Below are positions 16,277 through 22,213 of a stretch of DNA of 35,928 bases, piece by piece. The position numbers were made by a program, and so were the translations under genes. This DNA is from Chloroflexota bacterium (GTDB lineage: Bacteria; Chloroflexota; Anaerolineae; JAAEKA01): assembly GCA_034717495.1 (NCBI GenBank), contig JAYELL010000019.1, positions 1-35,928 of the forward strand, read 5' to 3'. The first letter of the stretch is position 1; the number at the start of each line of letters is the position of its first letter. The notes beneath the pieces are model-generated. The model saw nothing but the letters and a program-made list of their open reading frames with translations, was not told where the DNA came from and did no database searches.

Positions 16277-17565
16277 CAATTCAAACCCGACTGGCGCAAC
16301 ACATCCTGGAAACCCCACTGTGCGACACCCACGAACATCTGTGGAGCGAGCAGGAATTCGTCCGCCAGGAGCCTGACATCTTGCAGACCCTGTTTTCCGG
16401 AGGATACGTCACGGCCGATCTGGTTGTAGCGGGCGCATCCCCAGAAGATGTGGAGGCGCTGGTGGATAGTTCGGATCCCAACATTGGCGCGCGCTTTCAG
16501 CAGATCGAACGAGCCTGGAAAGCCGTTCAGCACACGGGCTACGGCGAAGCCGTCCGTATCACCGCCCAAAAGCTCTACGACATTGACGACATAAACTCAG
16601 AGACGCTGGAAGCCGCCCAAGTCATGCACACAACATATCTTGGTCCGGGTAAGCGTTTGCTGCTACTACGAGATGTCGCCAATCTCGATCATGTACAGAT
16701 CGATGATTTTACCTGGTCGTGTCTACCGGATGCAGCGGGGCCGGATTTCTTCTTTTCCGACATCTCATGGTGGAAATTCTGCTGCGGCACGCCTGAAATC
16801 GACCTTTTACAGGAGGAAATCGGTGTCGAAGTGGTTGGTCTGGCCTCCCTGCGACAAGCGATGGAAATCATTTTTGAACGATTCGCCAGCACGGCCATTG
16901 CGGTCAAGGCCCAGCACGCCTACAATCGAACGTTGCAGTGGAGAGAACGCAACGATGCCGAGGCATCCCGAGCGCTTTCCGTCTATCTTCAGAAAGGAGC
17001 TGAGTTCAGCACGGAAGATAGCCTTTGTCTGGGCGATTGGTGCTGGGCCAGAGGCGTCGAATTGGCGACCGATTACGATTTGCCGTTCAAGATACACACC
17101 GGATACTATGCCCATTACGGACATATGCAAACCAGCTACATCCAAAGTGGACACTTATCCGACCTGCTGATCAAGTATCCCGACCCCCGATTTGTGCTCA
17201 TGCACGCTGCCTATCCCTACAGCAACGAATTGGTGGCGCTGGCGAAGCATTTTCCCAATGTGTACGCCGACCTGTGTTGGGCATGGAGCATCGATCCATA
17301 CAGCGCCTCCGATTTTCTGCGGCGCTGCATCCATGCCGTGCCTGCAAACAAGATATTCGCTTTTGGCGGCGACACCCGGTGGCCCGGAACGGTGGTCGGC
17401 TATGCGGCCCAGGCCCGCATCTGCCTCACGCGAGCGCTCCAAGCCGAAATCGACGATGGTTTCCTGAGCGAAGATGACGCCATCGCCCTTGCCAACCGAT
17501 TCATGAGAGATAATCAGTATGACTGCTTTCGGTTGGACGAGAAAAGAGCTACGATGCAAACGTGA
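16273..17565 (+). CDS. Amidohydrolase-superfamily (amidohydrolase 2) metal-dependent hydrolase
   Basis: A TIM-barrel hydrolase or isomerase/lyase of 430 residues. Metal-binding elements are visible in order: CDTHEHLW after strand 1 (HxH), KIHTGYYAHYGH in the middle, FVLMHAAYPYSNELV later, and FAFGGDTRWPG carrying the Asp after strand 8. Such proteins hydrolyse lactones or amides or decarboxylate aromatic acids; the length and fused helical N-terminal insert also recall uronate-isomerase relatives. By position (ATGA-coupled to the rhamnosidase) it probably acts on a sugar-derived lactone or acid, an inference only. Its 3' end is 52 bp before the cyclodeaminase homologue. Confidence 0.85.
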   Translation: MTIQTRLAQHILETPLCDTHEHLWSEQEFVRQEPDILQTLFSGGYVTADLVVAGASPEDVEALVDSSDPNIGARFQQIERAWKAVQHTGYGEAVRITAQKLYDIDDINSETLEAAQVMHTTYLGPGKRLLLLRDVANLDHVQIDDFTWSCLPDAAGPDFFFSDISWWKFCCGTPEIDLLQEEIGVEVVGLASLRQAMEIIFERFASTAIAVKAQHAYNRTLQWRERNDAEASRALSVYLQKGAEFSTEDSLCLGDWCWARGVELATDYDLPFKIHTGYYAHYGHMQTSYIQSGHLSDLLIKYPDPRFVLMHAAYPYSNELVALAKHFPNVYADLCWAWSIDPYSASDFLRRCIHAVPANKIFAFGGDTRWPGTVVGYAAQARICLTRALQAEIDDGFLSEDDAIALANRFMRDNQYDCFRLDEKRATMQT

Positions 17566-17582
17566 CCTAAGTTCTCTTGACA

Positions 17583-17604
17583 TTCACAATTCACAATTCA
17601 CCAT
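17583..17604 (+). repeat. Short tandem repeat (ATTCACA-type, 7-bp unit)
   Basis: ATTCACAATTCACAATTCAC is three tandem copies of a 7-base unit, located just upstream of the cyclodeaminase homologue. It is one of several intergenic micro-arrays in the window, each with its own unit. Confidence 0.6.
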
Positions 17605-17617
17605 CAGGAAAACGCCC

Positions 17618-18598
17618 ATGTCCCTCTGGCTCAACCAAAATGATGTCCAATCTCTACTCACCATGCCCGACGCTATCGACGCTGTGGAAGAGGCTTTCCG
17701 CCAACTGGCTGAAGGTGACGCCATGCTGCCCCAGCGGGTCGGTGTTGGCGTAGCCAAACATGGCGGCGGCGGTGCGGCCATGCCCGCCTACGTTGGTGGC
17801 GAAGTCGACGGTCTTGGCGTCAAAGTCGTCACTCTGTTCGTGAACAACGCCAGGCTCGGCCTACCGGTCGTCAATGCCACCATTTTGTTGCTCGACCCCG
17901 CCACCGGCCAACTCCGGGCTGTCATGGATGGCGGCTACCTGACGGCAGTGCGCACCGGGGCGGTTAGCGGTGTGGCCACCAACTATCTGGCCCGTGCGGA
18001 CGCCTCGATTGTCACCATTTTCGGCGCGGGGGTGCAGGCCCGCAAGCAACTGGAGGCCATGTGCGCCGTTAGGCCAATCGCCAAAGCGCTCGTGGTCAAT
18101 GTGCAGCCCGAAACCGCCAAACGTTTTGCCGATGAGATGAGCGCTTCTCTTGGCGTCGGCGTACGACCCGCCGCCGATACCCGCAATGCCGTCGAGGCTG
18201 CCGACATCATCATCACCGCCACTAGCGCCCACGACCCGATTTTCGACGGAAGTTGGGTGCAGCCGGGAACTCATATCAATGCCATCGGTTCGCATGCCCC
18301 GGCCTGGCGAGAACTGGACACCACCACGCTTCAGCGCGCCAAGGTCATCGCCGACCAAGCCACCGCCTGCCTTGCCGAAGCGGGCGACCTGATCATCCCC
18401 ATCCAGAAGGGAGCGATCACGGAAGAGCACATCTACGCCGAACTTGGCGAGATCGTGGCCGGGAGCAAACCAGGTCGGGAGGGTGACGACGAAATCACCT
18501 TGTTCAAATCAGTCGGTCTTGCCATCCAGGATGTGGCGGTCGCCGCTCTGGTGTATCGAAGGGCGCAAGAAGCAGGCGTCGGCCAGATACTTGGCTGA
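17618..18598 (+). CDS. Ornithine cyclodeaminase/mu-crystallin family protein
   Basis: NAD(P)-dependent imine-forming or imine-reducing enzyme. The ATG giving MSLWLNQNDVQSLLTMPDAI is chosen because it restores the family's 320-330-residue length (326 here); the longer frame translates an intergenic repeat. Family signatures are LPQRV near residue 45, GLGVKVVTLFVNNARLGLPV, MDGGYLTAVRTGAVSGVATN (substrate-binding Arg-Thr-Gly-Ala) and the Rossmann loop FGAGVQARKQLEAM. Members include ornithine cyclodeaminase, alanine dehydrogenase and delta1-pyrroline-2-carboxylate reductase, and specificity cannot be read here. With RidA and a dipeptidase homologue downstream, handling of a reactive imine or enamine from amino acid catabolism is a reasonable inference. 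Confidence 0.92.
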   Translation: MSLWLNQNDVQSLLTMPDAIDAVEEAFRQLAEGDAMLPQRVGVGVAKHGGGGAAMPAYVGGEVDGLGVKVVTLFVNNARLGLPVVNATILLLDPATGQLRAVMDGGYLTAVRTGAVSGVATNYLARADASIVTIFGAGVQARKQLEAMCAVRPIAKALVVNVQPETAKRFADEMSASLGVGVRPAADTRNAVEAADIIITATSAHDPIFDGSWVQPGTHINAIGSHAPAWRELDTTTLQRAKVIADQATACLAEAGDLIIPIQKGAITEEHIYAELGEIVAGSKPGREGDDEITLFKSVGLAIQDVAVAALVYRRAQEAGVGQILG

Positions 18599-18642
18599 TA
18601 ATCGTTCGCTTGTTTTCTCACTCCAACAGGAGCCCCAGCCGT

Positions 18643-19059
18643 ATGGACAAACAACAAGTCGAACAGATTTTCGCCGCGTTTGAAGCCAAAGACATTGAGA
18701 CCGTCATGGCTCAGTTCGCCGATGATGCTGTCGTTACAGATCCCCACTATCCTATTCCAGAAATGGTCGGGAAGAAAGCCATCAGGCAGGGCTTTGAATG
18801 GGCGCTGGGGAATATGGAGCAGGCCGGATTCAAGGTGCTCCGCCTCTGGTCTGACGGCGATTCAGGTGCAGTCGAGATGGACACGCACCATGTGTTCAAG
18901 GGCGGGATGGAGATGAAATTTACGCAGGTCTTCGTGATCGAGATACGGGATGGCCTCATCACCCGCCTTCAATCCTTCGGCCCCTATCGTCCGGGCGGTG
19001 TAAGCGGCATGATGCTGAAGACAGTCGGTTTCTTCTGGCGACGGAAGGGGGAAGGATAA
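18643..19059 (+). CDS. NTF2-like (SnoaL-type) small protein
   Basis: The 138-residue alpha+beta cone-fold protein starts at MDKQQVEQIFAAFEAKDIET, preceded by CAGGAG. Typical SnoaL/NTF2 elements are MAQFADDAVVTDPHYP, VGKKAIRQGFEWAL and the beta strands GAVEMDTHHVFKGG, KFTQVFVIEIRDGLITRLQSF. Such proteins bind small hydrophobic ligands or catalyse isomerisation or dehydration. No catalytic residue set is recognisable. It sits between the cyclodeaminase homologue and RidA with short gaps (44 and 4 bp), so it is probably co-translated with them. Confidence 0.82.
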   Translation: MDKQQVEQIFAAFEAKDIETVMAQFADDAVVTDPHYPIPEMVGKKAIRQGFEWALGNMEQAGFKVLRLWSDGDSGAVEMDTHHVFKGGMEMKFTQVFVIEIRDGLITRLQSFGPYRPGGVSGMMLKTVGFFWRRKGEG

Positions 19060-19063
19060 GGCG

Positions 19064-19447
19064 ATGAAGCAATCCATCCAGACCGATCAGGCGCCGGCGC
19101 CCAGAGGTCCTTATTCACAGGGCATTGTAAGCGAAGGCCGGCTGCTGTTTGTTTCTATGCAAGGCCCATTTGATCCTGTCACTGGCGAAGTCAGCGGCGA
19201 GACTTTCGAAGAGCAGGCGACGCAAGTTTTCGCCAACATCCAGGCCATTGTGAAGGCTGCCGGTGCTTCGCTGGCGGATGTGGTCAGGGTGACGGTGTTT
19301 CTGGCCGATTGGCGGGATTTCGCTGCTATGAACGACATTTACTCGGCCATTTTTCCTTTACCCTACCCGGCGCGCACCCCCATCCCTGGCGTTCCTCCCG
19401 GCGTGCTCATCACTGCCGAGGCTATCGCCATCCTCCCCCTCCACTAA
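19064..19447 (+). CDS. RidA/YjgF family enamine/imine deaminase
   Basis: Hydrolyses reactive 2-aminoacrylate-type imines to keto acids. The 127 residues show APRGPYSQGIVSEGRLLFVS, TFEEQATQVFANIQAIVKAAGASLADVVRVTVFLADWRDFAAMND, and PARTPIPGV with the substrate-binding Arg of the family. Length matches typical RidA (about 128). It begins 4 bp after the NTF2-like gene stop. The neighbouring cyclodeaminase homologue would form or reduce an imine, so RidA may act on the same intermediate. Confidence 0.93.
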   Translation: MKQSIQTDQAPAPRGPYSQGIVSEGRLLFVSMQGPFDPVTGEVSGETFEEQATQVFANIQAIVKAAGASLADVVRVTVFLADWRDFAAMNDIYSAIFPLPYPARTPIPGVPPGVLITAEAIAILPLH

Positions 19448-19457
19448 TCAAGGAACC

Positions 19458-20450
19458 ATGACTATGTCCTCAAGTATTGCTTCGCAACTACATCAAGAAA
19501 GCATCATCATCGACGGCCTCAATGCCAGTTGGTTCCCCGATCCGCGCGTGCTCCAGCACTTGCACGAGGGCGGTGTCACAGCGGTGAACGCCACCATCGC
19601 CGCCTGGCACGACCCCCTGGAAACGCTCGACCTGTTCAGCGCCCTCCTGCCGCTGTTCGAGCAGCACAGCGACATCATCATGCAGGTCGAGTCGGTGGAA
19701 GACATCGCTGGGGCCAAGGAAAGCGGTCGGGTGGGCATGATCCTGGGCTTTCAGGACACTGCCCCCATTGCCGACAATTTGGGACTGCTCAGTGTTCACT
19801 ACAAGCTGGGCGTGCGTATCATCCAACTCACCTACAATCACGAAAATCTGGTGGGTTACGGATGCCAGGCCCCAGAAGATGGCGGGTTGACGGGCTTTGG
19901 CCGGGAGGTGGTGGCCGAGATGAATCGTCTGGGCATCTTGGTGGATGTATCACACTGCGGCCCGCGCACCACCCTGGAGGCCATCGAAACCTCAACAACA
20001 CCCATCGCCATCACCCACGCCAATCCACTCGCCCTGCTCGATATGCCCCGCAATAAAAGCGACGAGGTCATCCGGGCGCTGGCGGAACGGGGTGGCGTCA
20101 TCGGCGCGGTGCAATTTCCGGCTATGGTCACTCGCCAGTTTCCGGCCACGGTCGAGACTTACGTCGATGTCATCGACCACCTGGTGCGTGTGGCGGGAAT
20201 CGATCATGTGGGACTGGGGCCGGATTTCATGGAATACATGCCAGCGGAAGTAGCGGCGGCAGCACTAAAAGGACTGCCACCCGAGGCGATCAAGCAGTTT
20301 GCCGCCATCCCTCCCATGCAGGATTTCGAAACGGCTGCAAAGTTCCCCAACGTCACGGCTGAGCTACTCCGGCGGGGCTACGCCCCAGAGGACGTAAAGA
20401 AAATCATGGGTGGAAACTGGTTGCAATTGTATGAAGAAGTCTGGACTTAA
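19458..20450 (+). CDS. Membrane dipeptidase homologue (peptidase family M19) with altered metal site
   Basis: A 330-residue TIM barrel related to renal dipeptidase. It has GFQDTAPI, GVRIIQLTYNHENLVGYGC, GILVDVSHCGPRTT, ITHANPLALLDMPRNKSDE (His ligands) and DHVGLGPDF near the end. The usual first metal motif DGHxD reads DGLNAS, and the bridging acid segment carries Gln (GFQD) where renal dipeptidase has Glu, so at least one zinc site is missing. A known M19 subgroup with this change exists, and its substrates are not established. Last gene of the operon, 10 bp after RidA. It may cleave an amino acid amide, dipeptide or lactam; this is inferred. Confidence 0.85.
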   Translation: MTMSSSIASQLHQESIIIDGLNASWFPDPRVLQHLHEGGVTAVNATIAAWHDPLETLDLFSALLPLFEQHSDIIMQVESVEDIAGAKESGRVGMILGFQDTAPIADNLGLLSVHYKLGVRIIQLTYNHENLVGYGCQAPEDGGLTGFGREVVAEMNRLGILVDVSHCGPRTTLEAIETSTTPIAITHANPLALLDMPRNKSDEVIRALAERGGVIGAVQFPAMVTRQFPATVETYVDVIDHLVRVAGIDHVGLGPDFMEYMPAEVAAAALKGLPPEAIKQFAAIPPMQDFETAAKFPNVTAELLRRGYAPEDVKKIMGGNWLQLYEEVWT

Positions 20451-20457
20451 TGGAAGT

Positions 20458-20736
20458 TTACTGCAATTGACGGCACGAAGCACAGAAAATTGCGAAAGAG
20501 AGAGTTTTTACATGATACAGGTGTTGGTCGTTGGCAAGCGTGCCAAAACCTGGATACCAAGACCATGCAGAAGATGGTCCAGGCACTAAGAAAGAGACGT
20601 CTGCGCTGTCGCCAACACAAGCGACCACCCCCTCGACCAGCAGGCGATCAATTTCGATAATGTCATTGCCATCCTGGATGACGGACACATGTTCGTACTT
20701 GCCTATGTCGATTTGCGTTACAATATGCTCTGCCAT
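20458..20736 (-). CDS. Hypothetical protein, 92 residues
   Basis: A short frame on the opposite strand with AGGAGG ideally spaced before its ATG (MAEHIVTQIDIGKYEHVSVI). The first half looks like an ordinary folded domain with alternating beta-type residues (VSVIQDGNDIIEIDRLLVEG). The second half (FLVPGPSSAWSWYPGFGTLA onward) becomes irregular and ends in a Cys-containing tail, as if the gene had been truncated near residue 65. I do not recognise a family. It is convergent with the M19 gene, 7 bp apart, and borders the LacI/GH127 mosaic, so it may be a gene remnant. Confidence 0.45.
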   Translation of the reverse strand: MAEHIVTQIDIGKYEHVSVIQDGNDIIEIDRLLVEGVVACVGDSADVSFLVPGPSSAWSWYPGFGTLANDQHLYHVKTLSFAIFCASCRQLQ

Positions 20737-20964
20737 GGTTTGCCTCCTTTGGCTGATAGGGCCCGCGTCCTGTAGACACGGAATCGGTTTGGTGATCTAA
20801 CCCTATCTAACCAGATCTGGCGTACCATGGCAACAACCTACATTCGCCTGCTACCTTATATCACCAGCGTGACATTCCTAAAAGTGTCAGGTAGCTAAAT
20901 CAGGGATTGTAGTGTGAGTCACTGCCCAGATGAGCTTCCCGTAGCCAACCAGGAACGATTGCGC
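20737..20964. other. Intergenic region with TGACA...TGTCA dyad
   Basis: No gene is supportable. TGACATTCCTAAAAGTGTCA (20870-20889) has 5-bp inverted arms and resembles an IS terminus, but no transposase fragment was found beside it. Confidence 0.35.
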
Positions 20965-21437
20965 TCATATCCAGTGCGGAGCTTCACCGGCATCGCACAG
21001 CCAGATCAGCATATCCCCTTCGTCACGGTTATCCCAGGCGTAGTAGGGAACGGCCTTGAACGTAACAGGGGATGTGGCAGCCGGCGTGTTGCGGTAGAGA
21101 GCCCCTTCCCATCCAGTTTCTTCAGCTTGCAGCGCGTCCCCTGTGATTGTGACGACGGCACCCAGCAGGTCTTCCTCGAAGGCGTCTTGCAGGTGACCCT
21201 GTCCGGGCAGGCAAATGCCGTGGACGTTACCTGGGTTATCAGTGCCTTCGAGACAGTAAACGATAGGGCCGCGCTGTATGGCCACGCGCTTATTGTTCAT
21301 ACGTACCTGCGGATGCGCATAGACTCGTTCAACCGGCATCGCCAGTCGCAGGGTGATGTAGCATAGATATAGTTGCCCAAGGATGCAAACAAACGCACAA
21401 TATTGGGAGGGCAGCAGGCGCAATCATACCATTCCTG
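20965..21437 (-). pseudogene. GH127 beta-L-arabinofuranosidase fragments, internally deleted and frameshifted
   Basis: Reading on the minus strand, [20 protein letters not shown] (from 21437) is the diagnostic GH127 segment with the adjacent Cys pair, one of which is the nucleophile in Bifidobacterium HypBA1. After GNYIYA the frame is lost, and in another frame the C-terminal domain resumes with [37 protein letters not shown] and KAVPYYAWDNRDEGDMLIWL to a stop at 20965. Roughly 100-200 residues between the blocks, and the entire N-terminal barrel, are missing. The enzyme would have released L-arabinofuranose, consistent with the glycan theme of the region. It is certainly inactive. Confidence 0.85.
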
Positions 21438-21710
21438 CCGGTGCCCGGCCGTGAGTAAGTGGTCCTGGATGCCCCGGACAATCAAGGGGGCAAAGTTACT
21501 GGAGATATTGTCCACGATGATGCCGACCATGGAACTGTGTTTTGCGCGCAAGCCCCGCGCGAAGAGATTTGGATGGTAACCCATTTCTTGCGCTAGCTTG
21601 ATGATGCGTTGTTTGGTCTCTTCGCTGAGGGGAGGGTTGCTCCCTGTCAAGGAGCGAGATACGGTAGCCACAGAAACACCAGCGACGTCGGCTATTTCGG
21701 GATCGAGCAT
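21438..21710 (-). pseudogene. LacI-family regulator, N-terminal fragment fused in frame to GH127 debris
   Basis: The frame gives a LacI helix-turn-helix and hinge ([18 protein letters not shown], then [20 protein letters not shown]) and the first strand-helix of the sugar-binding domain ([20 protein letters not shown]). At LLTAGHR the expected effector domain ends and GH127 sequence follows without a stop. The normal residues before IADVAG are also replaced (MLDPE; upstream GRLDYDYLF). About 90 of the usual 330-340 residues remain. The fused protein keeps a DNA-binding domain but no effector domain. Whether it still binds DNA near the GRE promoter, 55 bp away, is unknown. Confidence 0.85.
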
Positions 21711-21764
21711 GAACAGATAGTCATAGTCCAACCGCCCCTGTACCCGCACCGCCGAGTCGCAACT

Positions 21765-21792
21765 TTGAAACTCGTGAACCCTCTGCTATAAT
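21765..21792 (+). promoter_or_regulatory. Sigma70-type promoter for the glycyl radical enzyme operon
   Basis: TTGAAA (21765-21770), a 16-base spacer and a perfect TATAAT (21787-21792), predicting a start near 21799 and a leader of about 415 bases. It is the only consensus-like promoter seen upstream of the gene at 22214. Confidence 0.65.
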
Positions 21793-21905
21793 CGAAATGG
21801 CTTTGCAGGCAGCCTTGTCTACTTATCCACTTGTCTACTGTCTTGAAAATAAGCGCTTTTGCGATAGGCGGACATCATCCCTGCGAAAGCGGCATTGATT
21901 CCTGG

Positions 21906-21925
21906 ACTCCCGCGTCCGCGGGAGT
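21906..21925. repeat. REP-like palindrome
   Basis: ACTCCCGCG, TC, CGCGGGAGT: perfect 9-bp arms with a 2-base centre, flanked by CCTGG and GACG. This matches the general form of dispersed palindromes found between genes in many environmental bacteria. In the GRE leader it could fold as a stable RNA hairpin. Confidence 0.6.
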
Positions 21926-22027
21926 GACGCGGCCGGGTGGCCTGTCTGAAAGACGCCCGAAAGGCCGGAGACGTGTTGGTGTCAACCGCATCTGCATTTT
22001 CATCATTGCTGGTGTGCCAACGATCAT

Positions 22028-22195
22028 GTTGACTTGTCTACTTGTTTACTTGTCTACTTGTCTACTTGTCTACTTGTCTACTTGTTGACTTGTCTACTTG
22101 TCTACTTGTTGACTTATCTACTTGTTTACTTGTCTACTTGTTTACTTGTTTACTTGTCTACTTATCCACTTGTCTACTTGTTTACTTATCTTCTT
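22028..22195 (+). repeat. 8-bp tandem array (CTTGTCTA)n in the GRE leader
   Basis: About 21 head-to-tail copies of CTTGTCTA and one- or two-base variants (CTTGTTTA, CTTGTTGA, CTTATCTA, CTTATCCA). Because 8 is not a multiple of 3, the translation repeats every 8 residues (STCLLVYL, LTCLLVYL, STYPLVYL), hydrophobic and without stops. One frame of the array is in phase with the GRE. A related imperfect stretch occurs 190 bases upstream. It is a minisatellite, not a CRISPR: there are no spacers. Confidence 0.92.
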
Positions 22196-22213
22196 CTTAT
22201 CGGAGATACAAAA

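Larger units (their letters stand above)
21750..22213. other. Long leader region of the glycyl radical enzyme operon
   Basis: The 464 bases without a gene hold, in order, a sigma70-like promoter (21765-21792), an imperfect TTGTCTACTTATCCACTTG stretch at 21816-21840, a palindromic dispersed repeat at 21906-21925, and the 8-bp tandem array at 22028-22195. No start codon with a convincing ribosome site lies between the promoter and 22214. Confidence 0.6.

Noticed and set aside
17577-17610. TTGACA before the cyclodeaminase homologue as a promoter
   Set aside because: No -10-like hexamer at 16-18 bases; the downstream sequence is a tandem repeat.
20870-20889. Intact insertion sequence end
   Set aside because: Only a short TGACA/TGTCA dyad; no partner end or transposase within reach.
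22028-22195. CRISPR array
   Set aside because: Units are contiguous 8-mers with no spacers, and no cas genes are in the window.
22034-22213. Upstream in-frame start that would add 60 residues to the GRE
   Set aside because: The extension is entirely translated tandem repeat; the family alignment and the duplicated copy at 6459 both begin at MSIDTCE. Kept only as a phase-variation hypothesis.
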